NCBI GenBank assembly: GCA_965279285.1
Contig: OZ257148.1
Span: 1,426,001-1,490,000 of the forward strand
From: G965279335 sp965279285
GTDB lineage: Bacteria > Pseudomonadota > Gammaproteobacteria > DSM-16500
Direction of reading: 5' to 3'
DNA length: 64,000 nucleotides
Shown here: positions 37,418-45,712 of the stretch, piece by piece
How positions within the stretch are numbered: the stretch's first letter is position 1
How the letters are laid out: each line of letters starts with the position of its first letter
Program-made: the position numbers and the translations under genes
Notes under the pieces: generated by a model
The model's database searches: none
The model's input: the letters and a program-made list of their open reading frames with translations, nothing else
What the model was told of the DNA's origin: nothing

Positions 37418-37580
37418 TCAGCAGGAGGGTAATTATTCGGTAGCAGGAGAGCGTGTGAGTGTAGCCCTTAAAATACCGCTCCAAGCGAAACATCCCTGTT
37501 TTAGGCTTGCCATCCATGGCAAGCAAGTCGCTTTATTTTAAGGGCTACACTCACACGCTCTCCTGCTACCGAATAGTTAC
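37418..37580. repeat. Palindromic miniature element, family A copy 1
   Basis: Perfectly complementary 42-nt arms at 37434-37475 and 37534-37575 enclose a 58-nt core containing GCTTGCCATCCATGGCAAGC. The outer end GTAACTATTCAGC occurs at 37420 and its complement GAATAGTTAC at the right. The same core occurs at 56712-56859 and 63193-63344 with different arms. It separates two divergent glycosylation genes. Confidence 0.9.
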
Positions 37581-37635
37581 GTTTTTGCGTAGTTTTGCTT
37601 TAGAATTTTAAAATTTGATAACAGTGGTTACTATA

Positions 37636-39051
37636 ATGCGCTCAAAAGGCTTATTAAAAGAATATTCCGGGACTATTTCCTATGTATTAAGAGTATTAGA
37701 CACTCTGGCGATGGTGATAGGGGGAATATTAGCTTATTGCTATAAATTTCATACTTTGACTCCTCAAGCAATTTACGTGAATGCCTTATTAATTGGTGGC
37801 ATCTTAACTTTTTTAGTTTTTCCTTTTACGCAAATTTATCACTCGATGCGTGGGCAAAGTTTTTGGGTCACGATAAAAAAACTGTTGCAAGGCGTGTTAA
37901 TGGTATTAGTTTTATTGGCTGGATTGGCCTTTGTTAGCAAGACGGGGAATGATTTTTCGCGTGAGTGGTTTATTTCTTGGGGAGCCATCGCGCTTATTTT
38001 ATTAATATTATTTCGGACGAGTTTGATTTGGGTTTTAAGGCTTATGCGCTCTCATGGTTGGAATGAGCGTCGAGTGATTATTGTCGGCGCTGGAGAGCTG
38101 GGCGTTCGTTTAATGAAAAAAATCCGCAGTGCAGGCTGGACTGGTTTTCGCGTGCTGACGATTTTAGATGACCAGCCTGAAGATAAGCCGAATATGATAG
38201 AGGGTGTTTCTGTCATCGCAATGCCCGCGGATATTCATACCTATATTGACAGTCAAAAAGAAAATATTGATGAAATATGGATTGCATTGCCCTTGCGTTC
38301 CGAAGAGCGAGTTAAAAAATTACTCTATGATTTACGCCATCATACTTTAGTAACGCGGTATATTTTAGATGTGTTTGGTTTAGGGTTATTGAACCATTCC
38401 GTAACCGATCTTGCGGGGTTTCCTACAGTAAATTTAAATACGACGCCTATGGTCGGCGTTAATCGTATTGTGAAAGCCATTGAGGATAGGGTATTAGCTT
38501 TTTTAATTTTATTGGGAATTAGTCCGTTATTATTTTTAATTGGCATAGCCGTGAAGTTAACATCACGTGGCCCCGTGTTTTTTGCACAAAAAAGGCATGG
38601 TTGGGATGGACGTGTCATTAAAGTTTATAAATTCCGGACGATGGTGCAGCATCAGGAGCATGCTGGTAGAGTAGTGCAGGCTACAGCAAATGATGCGCGA
38701 GTGACAAAATTAGGCCGTTTTTTGCGTCGTACTAGCTTAGATGAATTGCCGCAATTTTTTAATGTATTGCAAGGTGGGATGTCAATTGTAGGCCCTAGGC
38801 CGCATGCGATTGAACATAATGAATTTTATAAAGATTCGATTAATGCTTATATGCAACGCCATAAAGTTAAGCCGGGTATCACCGGTTGGGCGCAAGTGAA
38901 TGGTTGGCGGGGAGAAACAGAAACATTGGAAAAAATGCAAAAACGGATTGAGTATGATTTGTATTATATAGAGCAGTGGTCGTTAGCGTTTGATTTAAAA
39001 ATTATTTTTCTGACTTTGGTGCAAGGGTTTGTGAATAAAAATGCTTATTGA
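37636..39051 (+). CDS. Undecaprenyl-phosphate sugar phosphotransferase (WcaJ/WbaP-type)
   Basis: A 471-aa polyprenyl-phosphate hexose-1-phosphate transferase. Four to five N-terminal membrane helices (to about 130) are followed by a CoA-binding-like Rossmann domain (VIIVGAGELGVRL). Another hydrophobic segment precedes the catalytic bacterial sugar transferase domain with YKFRTM, RRTSLDELPQFFNVLQG and SIVGPRPHAI. It loads the first sugar phosphate on undecaprenyl phosphate to start O-unit or exopolysaccharide synthesis. I prefer ATG at 37636; a TTG seven codons upstream is possible. Its product likely feeds the surrounding glycosyltransferases. Confidence 0.9.
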   Translation: MRSKGLLKEYSGTISYVLRVLDTLAMVIGGILAYCYKFHTLTPQAIYVNALLIGGILTFLVFPFTQIYHSMRGQSFWVTIKKLLQGVLMVLVLLAGLAFVSKTGNDFSREWFISWGAIALILLILFRTSLIWVLRLMRSHGWNERRVIIVGAGELGVRLMKKIRSAGWTGFRVLTILDDQPEDKPNMIEGVSVIAMPADIHTYIDSQKENIDEIWIALPLRSEERVKKLLYDLRHHTLVTRYILDVFGLGLLNHSVTDLAGFPTVNLNTTPMVGVNRIVKAIEDRVLAFLILLGISPLLFLIGIAVKLTSRGPVFFAQKRHGWDGRVIKVYKFRTMVQHQEHAGRVVQATANDARVTKLGRFLRRTSLDELPQFFNVLQGGMSIVGPRPHAIEHNEFYKDSINAYMQRHKVKPGITGWAQVNGWRGETETLEKMQKRIEYDLYYIEQWSLAFDLKIIFLTLVQGFVNKNAY

Positions 39052-39146
39052 TTGTTTCCCTGTCATTTCTTTTTTAGCCACGTTTGATCCCTTTTGAATG
39101 CGTAATTTTTTTATTGTAAAAATTATTCTTGTTTTGGATTAAAATT

Positions 39147-39174
39147 AAAGCCCCGGATAAGGTCTGGGGCTTTT
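39147..39174. terminator. Bidirectional intrinsic terminator
   Basis: AAAGCCCC and GGGGCTTT pair across an 11-12-nt loop with T-rich flanks on both sides. It sits between the convergent sugar-transferase gene and the 332-aa gene and can serve both. Confidence 0.8.
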
Positions 39175-39185
39175 AGTAGGATTTT

Positions 39186-40184
39186 TTATCCTCCACCTGA
39201 ACAAGATGATGGTTTTTGTTTCTTTAGGTTGGTGTCGACTGCATCAACTACAGCGTCTAGTCTATCTTCAGTTTTTGATTGAAATAAACCAAAAGTAAAT
39301 TGAGGTGAAGGACTTTCTTGGATATATTTTTCTATGCCATATTTGAGAAATGGACCGATCACAGTTAAAGCAAGTAAAACAGAAAAAATGGCTCTTAAGG
39401 GGGCGTCTGTTTGGTTGTATTTTAGGTTTGTAAGATTGTTAGCTGAGTTTTTAGTAAACTCCCACTTTAAGTGTGCTAGAGCGCAAAATTTAATGACAGT
39501 AGTTTCTTGGACCGACAAGGGATTGCTATTTTTATCGTCAGGGTGAGCGGTTGTTGCTTCAGCTAACTTACTTTTCAAAGTCGTAATAATTGGCGTAGCA
39601 ATCATATCAAGACTATAAAGGTCACGAGCTTTGCCTGCTTTAAAGTTTTGTGATTCAAGCGATGATGATTTTTTGCTGTCAACATCTAATATATCGGCAT
39701 AGTCTCTTAATTTTTTTAGTGCACTTTCAACCGCAGCAAAGTCTATGTCTTCTTTAATTTTTTCATGGGAAATTTCAGTTATTTTTTCAGATTTCATCGC
39801 TTTTTCTATTGCTAGAAAAAAATCCTGCTTGTGAGTGTTGCGAAGAATAGCCGCATAAATCTTTCCTAATTCATCATAATTATCCATCAAAACTTCAAGC
39901 AGTGGTTGAGATGTATAATAGTATAATTGTTGTGTGTTTGGGTCAGTCAGTCGTTGTGTGGGAAAGTTAAAATCTTGTAAAATTAACTGAGAAAATTCGC
40001 CAATTTTATCTTTTTCTATTGCGGTGATTAGATCGGCGCATAACTCAGCAAGTAAACTTTTTTCATCGACATGCTTAAGTTCACGAAAAAAAGATATTAA
40101 TTTCTCTTGTTCTTTTGTTCTGCCATCGGAAAAGACGTCAGTGCTTTCAGCTGGAAGATCTATCATCAATGTTACTTTAGCCAT
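39186..40184 (-). CDS. Hypothetical 332-aa protein with one C-terminal membrane segment
   Basis: No family was recognised. The first 250 residues are charged and helical. A single hydrophobic stretch AIFSVLLALTVIGPFLKYGI lies at about 267-286, and the chain ends in a Lys-rich tail and CSGGG. No signal peptide is present, so it may be tail-anchored in a membrane. It is monocistronic, with a strong terminator after it. A shrunken relic of a second copy lies directly upstream (40433-40496), so it was once tandemly duplicated. An effector role is possible but unproven. Confidence 0.55.
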   Translation of the reverse strand: MAKVTLMIDLPAESTDVFSDGRTKEQEKLISFFRELKHVDEKSLLAELCADLITAIEKDKIGEFSQLILQDFNFPTQRLTDPNTQQLYYYTSQPLLEVLMDNYDELGKIYAAILRNTHKQDFFLAIEKAMKSEKITEISHEKIKEDIDFAAVESALKKLRDYADILDVDSKKSSSLESQNFKAGKARDLYSLDMIATPIITTLKSKLAEATTAHPDDKNSNPLSVQETTVIKFCALAHLKWEFTKNSANNLTNLKYNQTDAPLRAIFSVLLALTVIGPFLKYGIEKYIQESPSPQFTFGLFQSKTEDRLDAVVDAVDTNLKKQKPSSCSGGG

Positions 40185-40398
40185 GTTTTAACCCTCTAAG
40201 TGTGTAATTTTGTTAACACATTGTAACATTAATTGTACCCCGTAAACAATGAAAATGACACACGCTAAAATTATTTTTTCATGTGTAAATTCAATGCATT
40301 ATCAGGGGGTAAACAAACATTTTTCTTAAGGTTTTCTTAATAGATGTTTTACATACTTGCTACGGTGGAAACCTTCACCCGCAACAAAAAACGCGTCG

Positions 40399-40422
40399 AC
40401 CTCTCACGCAAGTCGGAGAGGT
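40399..40422 (-). terminator. Hairpin after the deleted gene copy
   Basis: ACCTCTC pairs with GAGAGGT over a short loop, followed on the minus strand by a T-run about 8 nt on. It is in the same relative place as the terminator of the 332-aa gene. Confidence 0.45.
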
Positions 40423-40432
40423 GATTAGTTAT

Positions 40433-40496
40433 TTATCCTCCACCTACACAAGTTAGCCATGTTTTAAGCCTCTTTATGTGTAATTTTGTTGGTACA
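40433..40496 (-). pseudogene. Internally deleted relic of a 332-aa gene paralogue
   Basis: The minus strand carries the same upstream region, ATGGCTAA start and GGTGGAGGATAA end as the 332-aa gene at 39186-40184, but nothing of the roughly 960 bp between. The junction leaves only a few codons. The remaining part of the gap from 40185 shows no other gene. Confidence 0.7.
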
Positions 40497-41609
40497 TTAT
40501 AATAATTTTTCTATTCCCCAAAATATTTTTTTAAATTGCTCAAGAGAGAATTCATTGCTTGCTCGTTGATAACCTTTTTCTCCTAATTGAGTGCGCTCCT
40601 CTGTTGTTGCGGTAAAGAGCGTAGACATCGCTTGTGCTAGTTGTTCAGTATCAGTTGCAGCAATTAAAATACCGGTATCAGCAATCACTTCGGGCACACC
40701 ATTCACTTTTGTCGCAATAATCGGTACCTTGGCAATCATCGCTTCTAGTAATATTCGACCAAATGCTTCTTGCGTGGATGATGAAACTAAAACATCAAAA
40801 GCGGTTAAATAACAAAACCCTTGTGGTATAAAGCCCGCAAAAATAACATCATTGGTTAAATTTAATTGTTTTACTTGATTTTTTAATTCCAACTCAAGTG
40901 GGCCAGTGCCCATGATAAATAGTTTTGCGTTTGGACAATGGGGTTTGATTTTTGCAAAGGCAGAAATAAGTGTTTTTTGATCTTTATTAACAACTAATCG
41001 CCCACTATTTCCAAAAATAAAATCTTCGGGTGCGATATTGAGATATTGACGTGCAGCTGCTCTAGTGAGTAATTGAGATTCTGTTGTCTGGACATCGATC
41101 ATATTGTAAAGGGTAATAATTCGTTCGTCAGAAATTTTCCATAAGGATTTTTTTAAATCATCACGAACCGCATTGGATACGCCAGCAAACGTAATATTGG
41201 TTTTTGCTAAGAGGCTAATCGCTAATTTACGCGCAAAGCTTTTAAATGTGCCAAGCTCATGCATAATTGAAAATAACACAGGGATTTTTTTAAATAACGC
41301 CACCCATAGCATAATGTAAGTGGGTTTATAACGATGGCAGATAACCAGCGCAAAGTTTTTTTCTTTATGCAGTTGTAACATTTTTTTTATAGCGAATAAT
41401 TTTAAACCGCGAGTCGATTTTTTTGGGCTGTTTAGGAAGATAACATTTTCTGCTAGATGTTGTTGTTTAATTTCTTCACTAGGCGCACCCACAAGATAGG
41501 CTACAGTGACAGCATGGTCTTGCGCAGCAAATAGCTGAGTGTATTGATTGCTAACATCAATAAAGGGCGCACCATAGCCATGGCCAAAGAGCAGAATATT
41601 TTTTCGCAT
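40497..41609 (-). CDS. GT4-family glycosyltransferase
   Basis: A 370-aa GT-B enzyme. FGHGYGAPFIDVSNQY at the N-terminus, the middle block FGNSGRLVVNKDQKTLISAF, FIMGTGPLELELK and the catalytic TQEAFGRILLEAMIAKVPII (E-x7-E) are all present, so it is full length. It acts on the cytoplasmic face, extending a lipid-linked glycan. The next gene upstream, a GT2 enzyme, is 2 bp away, giving a two-gene operon. Confidence 0.9.
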   Translation of the reverse strand: MRKNILLFGHGYGAPFIDVSNQYTQLFAAQDHAVTVAYLVGAPSEEIKQQHLAENVIFLNSPKKSTRGLKLFAIKKMLQLHKEKNFALVICHRYKPTYIMLWVALFKKIPVLFSIMHELGTFKSFARKLAISLLAKTNITFAGVSNAVRDDLKKSLWKISDERIITLYNMIDVQTTESQLLTRAAARQYLNIAPEDFIFGNSGRLVVNKDQKTLISAFAKIKPHCPNAKLFIMGTGPLELELKNQVKQLNLTNDVIFAGFIPQGFCYLTAFDVLVSSSTQEAFGRILLEAMIAKVPIIATKVNGVPEVIADTGILIAATDTEQLAQAMSTLFTATTEERTQLGEKGYQRASNEFSLEQFKKIFWGIEKLL

Positions 41610-41611
41610 CT

Positions 41612-42442
41612 TTAATTATCCAGTTGATGGTCTTGTAAAATAGCTTGTGCAGCAAAACCTTCTAGGCTTTTTTCTATGCGGCGTAAGCCTTTATCAACGG
41701 ATTTTTTTTTGCGACTTAACTCAGGATTTAATACTGTTGTAGCATGATTAATATGATCTATGTAGTTAAGTAAAATAGAGGAAGGTAGAAATACCATTTC
41801 ATGGCCCTGCATGATTAATTTACGGTGTATTACTTTCCCCGCAACTTCACTGCCATCAGCGAAACTAGTTTGATATTTTTTCAATAGCTCTGTTCGATAG
41901 AGAGCACAATGACTACGTAAATAATAATGATTGTGGTCAAGTCCTTCGAGAGTGTGATTTTTTTTTCCTGTTAATCGATAATAAATTTGTTGTACATAGC
42001 GCTCAACATTTTTTAAAGCAGTTTTCCAGGCAGGTTTAGCTTCCAGCTTCCATGAGCCTACGCCGCCAATATTCGGATCACGGGTAATTTGTTCAAGTAA
42101 AAACGGTAGCCAGCGATTATTTCGCACCAAGGTATCAGTATGAATGGATAATACATACGGTGTGGTAACGGTAGCGAGAGCGAGAGCGAGAGCGAGAGCT
42201 AAGTCGAGTGCGCGACTGTGCCCTAATGCTGGTTCTTCTCCTGGGATTTTTTTGCGTTCAATTAATTCAATCCATTTCAACGTTCGCAAATAATCTAAGG
42301 AATCATCAGCTGAATCATTATCAATCACGATGACTTTTGCTAATTGTAGATCAGTATGTTTACGAATTAAGCGTAAACAAAGTTGTGTTAACCAAAGAGT
42401 TTTATAATTAGGGATTAAAATTGTTACTTGAGGAGTGGTCAT
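41612..42442 (-). CDS. GT2-family glycosyltransferase with an in-frame hexamer repeat
   Basis: A 276-aa GT-A enzyme: VTILIPNYKTLWLTQL, then VIVIDNDSADDSLDYL as the nucleotide-binding block and LSIHTDTLV with the metal-binding acidic residue. I chose the ATG at 42442, which follows GGAAAGAG. Between the donor blocks, LALALALALA is encoded by four tandem GCGAGA units on the plus strand, an unusual low-complexity insertion. A change in copy number would alter length by two residues per unit without frameshift. It probably adds a sugar to the same glycan as the neighbouring GT4. Confidence 0.85.
   Translation of the reverse strand: MTTPQVTILIPNYKTLWLTQLCLRLIRKHTDLQLAKVIVIDNDSADDSLDYLRTLKWIELIERKKIPGEEPALGHSRALDLALALALALATVTTPYVLSIHTDTLVRNNRWLPFLLEQITRDPNIGGVGSWKLEAKPAWKTALKNVERYVQQIYYRLTGKKNHTLEGLDHNHYYLRSHCALYRTELLKKYQTSFADGSEVAGKVIHRKLIMQGHEMVFLPSSILLNYIDHINHATTVLNPELSRKKKSVDKGLRRIEKSLEGFAAQAILQDHQLDN
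42174..42197. repeat. Hexanucleotide microsatellite (GCGAGA)x4
   Basis: Four exact units inside the GT2 gene, encoding Leu-Ala on the minus strand. Confidence 0.9.
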
Positions 42443-42525
42443 GTATACTCTTTCCAATTTAAAATGGGTTAGGTCATTATTTAGCAGCTAAGCGGTGCGT
42501 GAGTGTGTATGTAACTACGCAGCGG

Positions 42526-42690
42526 CGAAAATTTGGTGGGCACGCTGCGCTTTGCCCACCCTACAAAAATCATAAAATAATGTGGTTGTGATCGCTCCCT
42601 GACGGTCGCGGCTCGGTAACAACACGCTAAATAATTAATGTAGGGTGGGCAAAGCGCAGCGTGCCCACCGAACTACGGAATAGTTACTGC
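42526..42690. repeat. Hairpin repeat pair with another repeat between its arms
   Basis: Left arm GGTGGGCACGCTGCG from 42535, right arm complement to about 42670, ending GGAATAGTTAC. Between them lies the second, inverted copy of the 25-bp GAGCCGCGACCGTCAGGGAG repeat (42590-42614). The pair fills the gap between divergent gene blocks. Confidence 0.8.
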
Positions 42691-42749
42691 TTCACCCATA
42701 TTAAACACAAGTATCCGATTTGCAAAGATTAATCTTAAGGAAGAATATA

Positions 42750-43112
42750 ATGAGAAAAGGCATTTTACTTGCAGGCGGCTATGGCACTCGCTTTTACCCA
42801 GCAACTCGCAGCATTTCTAAACAATTATTACCAGTTTATGATAAACCAATGATTCATTATCCCTTGTCGACCTTGATGTTGGCTGGCTTAAAAGAAATTA
42901 TGCTTATTACCTGGCCACATGAAGTCGCTTTGTTTCAAAATTTATTAAGCAATGGAGCTCAATGGGGAATAAATATACAGTATAAATCACAACAAGAGGC
43001 ACGTGGAATTGCTGAAGCATTTATTTTAGCCGAAGATTTTATTGGCACTGATTCAGTGCCATTATTAAAAAGTGGTTATGGTCAATATTTACAAGGATTG
43101 GTGGAAGTATGA
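42750..43112 (+). pseudogene. rmlA: Glucose-1-phosphate thymidylyltransferase with large in-frame internal deletion
   Basis: The 120 codons match RmlA at both ends but lack the middle. The N-terminal part is normal: GILLAGGYGTRFYPATRSIS, the LLPVYDKPMIHYPLSTLML block and up to AEDFIG. It then jumps to PLLKSGYGQYLQGLVEV, which is the C-terminus of the usual 290-residue enzyme. About 165 residues are missing, including the metal-binding GDN and EKP motifs, so it cannot make dTDP-glucose. The 4-bp overlap with rmlC is kept. The deletion is in frame, so the rest of the operon is still translated. An AAGGAAG ribosome site supports the ATG at 42750. Confidence 0.85.
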
Positions 43113-43657
43113 AAATTTTAACAACAGAGTTAGAGGGTGTACTCATTATTGAACCTAAGGTATTTGCTGATACGCGCGGTTACTTTTTAGAAAGTTTTCA
43201 AGCGCAGCGTTATCAACAACATGGAATTCCAGAATTATTTGTCCAAGATAATATTTCTCATTCAGTAAAAAATGTGGTGCGTGGTTTGCATTATCAATTA
43301 CGTCGTCCACAAGGTAAGTTAGTGCAAGTTAATTCGGGATGTGCAATGGATGTGATTGTTGATATTCGGCGACATTCAAAAACGTTTGGTCAATCTATTT
43401 GTGTTGAATTAAGTGATACTAATCATCGGCAAGTTTATATTCCACCGGGATTTGCGCATGGATTTTGTGCTTTGGCAGAGAATACAATTTTTGTGTATAA
43501 ATGTACTGATTATTATGATGCCACTTCCGAGTTTGGTATTTTGTGGAATGATCCTGATTTAAATATTGCTTGGCCAACAAAAACGGCTATTTTATCGGCA
43601 AAAGATGAAGAATACCCACGCCTTAAAGATGTTGCGCAGGAGTTGTTGCCGGCATGA
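43109..43657 (+). CDS. rmlC: dTDP-4-dehydrorhamnose 3,5-epimerase
   Basis: A 182-aa cupin. FADTRGYFLESFQ, VRGLHYQLRRPQGKLVQV with the catalytic His, MDVIVDIRR and YIPPGFAHGFCAL are diagnostic of RmlC, which epimerises dTDP-4-keto-6-deoxyglucose at C3 and C5. The length is normal. It is coupled by 4-bp overlaps to the broken rmlA before and to rmlD after. Confidence 0.95.
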   Translation: MKILTTELEGVLIIEPKVFADTRGYFLESFQAQRYQQHGIPELFVQDNISHSVKNVVRGLHYQLRRPQGKLVQVNSGCAMDVIVDIRRHSKTFGQSICVELSDTNHRQVYIPPGFAHGFCALAENTIFVYKCTDYYDATSEFGILWNDPDLNIAWPTKTAILSAKDEEYPRLKDVAQELLPA

Positions 43658-44514
43658 AAATTTTATTAACAGGAGCTAATGGACAAATTGCGTATGATTT
43701 GCAGCGTATAGCAGCGCGCTCTTTTAATTTATTGGCATTGACGCGGCAACAATTAGAGATTGCAGATTTAACTGCAGTATCTCATGTTATGCAACAATTT
43801 AAGCCTGATGTTGTGATTAATGCAGCAGCTTATACTCAAGTTGATTTAGCTGAAAATAATCATGAGCAAGTCTATGCAAGCAATGTGATAGGTGCAAAAA
43901 ATTTAGCAATAGTGTGCGAACAACAGCAATGTCCATTGATGCAGTTATCAACGGATTATGTTTTTGATGGACAAGCGCAAATGCCTTATGTTGAAACAGA
44001 TTTAGTGGCGCCCATTAATTATTATGGTATTAGCAAAGCTCAAGCTGAGCAAGAAATACAAAAAAACTGCGAGAAATCGAGCATTTTACGCGTGAGCGCA
44101 GTATTTGGTGTGCATGGGAATAATTTTGTAAAAACTATTTTGCGTTTGGCAAAAGAAAAAGAAGAGTTACGCATAGTCGCTGACCAAATAAGCTGTCCTA
44201 CGCCAGCGGCAGCGATAGCAGAGACTTTGTTAAAAATGTGCGTAGAGTTGCCACAAGGAATTTTTCATTATTGTGGCGCTCCAGCAGTGAGTTGGTATGA
44301 TTTTGCAAGAACGATTACACAGTGTGCGAGTGCTTCTATGTCCTTACAAATAAAAAATATTCATGCTATTCCTGCAGTGGAATATCCCACGTCGGCAAAA
44401 CGTCCAGCTTATTCAGTTTTAAATACGAAAAAAATTCAAAGTGTTTTAGGCGTTGATCAACCGCAATGGGAAATAGGACTAAATGATGTCATTAAAACAT
44501 TATACCCCGCGTAA
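43654..44514 (+). CDS. rmlD: dTDP-4-dehydrorhamnose reductase
   Basis: A 286-aa SDR. MKILLTGANGQIAYDLQRIA, VINAAAYTQVDLAENN, STDYVFDGQAQMPY and the YGISKAQAE active site match RmlD, which reduces the keto group to give dTDP-L-rhamnose. It overlaps rmlC by 4 bp and rmlB by 32 bp. It appears intact. Confidence 0.95.
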   Translation: MKILLTGANGQIAYDLQRIAARSFNLLALTRQQLEIADLTAVSHVMQQFKPDVVINAAAYTQVDLAENNHEQVYASNVIGAKNLAIVCEQQQCPLMQLSTDYVFDGQAQMPYVETDLVAPINYYGISKAQAEQEIQKNCEKSSILRVSAVFGVHGNNFVKTILRLAKEKEELRIVADQISCPTPAAAIAETLLKMCVELPQGIFHYCGAPAVSWYDFARTITQCASASMSLQIKNIHAIPAVEYPTSAKRPAYSVLNTKKIQSVLGVDQPQWEIGLNDVIKTLYPA

Positions 44515-45499
44515 TTTATTAGTAACGGGTGGTGCTGGTTTTATCGGCGCGAATTTTATTCATTGTTATTTAGCGCAACAACCCACAGTAAAAATAGTTA
44601 ACTTAGATTTATTGACGTATGCAGGATCATTAAAGCATTTAGAAAATTTGCCGCATGCAGCGCAGCAACATTTTATTCACGGTGATATTGGTGATGCAGC
44701 ATTAGTAGAAAAAATTTTTCGTGAACATGATATTGATACAGTCGTACATTTTGCTGCGGAAAGTCATGTAGATCGCTCGATTAGTGGTCCTGCACCGTTT
44801 ATTCAGACTAATGTCGTGGGAACATTTGTTTTATTAGAGGCTGCGCGTTTATATTGGTCTGCGGTCAATAAAGATTTAACGCATTGTCGATTTCATCATG
44901 TGTCGACGGATGAAGTTTATGGAGCCTTATCGAAAACAGATCCGGCATTTACTGAGCAGACTGCTTACGCGCCTAACTCACCTTATTCTGCATCCAAGGC
45001 TAGCTCTGATCACTTGGTGCGATCTTACTTTCATACTTATCAATTACCCGTGACGATGAGTCATTGTTCAAATAATTATGGTCCCTTTCAACATGCTGAA
45101 AAATTTATTCCCAAGATTATTCAGGCTTCCTTAGCTTGGCAGCCCATTCCTATTTATGGTAATGGTAGCCATATTCGCGATTGGCTGTATGTTGAGGATC
45201 ACTGTCAGGGGATTGCTGATATTATTGCTAAAGCACAGGTTGGTGAAACCTATAATTTAGGTGGTGAAACGGAAATGGATAATTTATCTGTTGCTAAATT
45301 AATTTGTCAGCTGATGGATCAACTCTATCCGCGAGCAAAGCCGTATCATTCTTTAATTGGTTTTGTGGCGGATCGCCCGGGGCATGATTGGCGGTATGCA
45401 ATTGATATTAGTAAAATTTCGCGTGATTTAGGCTGGAAGCCTGCGCAAAGTTTTGTCAGTGGTTTGCAAAAAACGATTGCTTTTATGGTGGGCAATTAA
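44483..45499 (+). CDS. rmlB: dTDP-glucose 4,6-dehydratase
   Basis: A 338-aa extended SDR: LLVTGGAGFIGANFI, FAAESHVDRSI, STDEVYG, YSASKASSDHLVRSY with the Tyr/Lys pair, NNYGPFQHAEKFIP and GNGSHIRDWLYVEDH are all diagnostic of RmlB. It converts dTDP-glucose to dTDP-4-keto-6-deoxyglucose. It is intact although the upstream rmlA is dead, so its substrate must come from another nucleotidyltransferase. Two adjacent ATGs (44483, 44486) are possible. Confidence 0.95.
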   Translation: MMSLKHYTPRNLLVTGGAGFIGANFIHCYLAQQPTVKIVNLDLLTYAGSLKHLENLPHAAQQHFIHGDIGDAALVEKIFREHDIDTVVHFAAESHVDRSISGPAPFIQTNVVGTFVLLEAARLYWSAVNKDLTHCRFHHVSTDEVYGALSKTDPAFTEQTAYAPNSPYSASKASSDHLVRSYFHTYQLPVTMSHCSNNYGPFQHAEKFIPKIIQASLAWQPIPIYGNGSHIRDWLYVEDHCQGIADIIAKAQVGETYNLGGETEMDNLSVAKLICQLMDQLYPRAKPYHSLIGFVADRPGHDWRYAIDISKISRDLGWKPAQSFVSGLQKTIAFMVGN

Positions 45500-45578
45500 A
45501 ATGGGTCTAATGGGTGCTTTCAGCGTATTAAACTATGTGCTAATATTTCGCTAATTTTAGCGGAATTATTCCTTGATT

Positions 45579-45686
45579 AGAGAGTTTGGTGGGCACGCTG
45601 CGCTTTGCCCACCCTACATTTTTTATAATTTTTTGTAGGGTGGGCAAAGCGCAGCGTGCCCACCAGGCTCTCTAGCTGATGAATAA
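45579..45686. repeat. Paired inverted hairpin repeat
   Basis: GAGAGTTTGGTGGGCACGC left and complementary right arm ending CTCTCTAGCTGATGAAT, separated by an AT loop. It fills the gap between rmlB and galU and could terminate the rml operon. Confidence 0.85.
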
Positions 45687-45712
45687 CATCTCAAAACTCA
45701 GGAACCACATTA

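Noticed and set aside
37350..37526. Upstream extension of the GT4 gene at 36231-37349
   Set aside because: It translates part of a palindromic mobile element, and GT4 homology begins at MKIAIVCDW.
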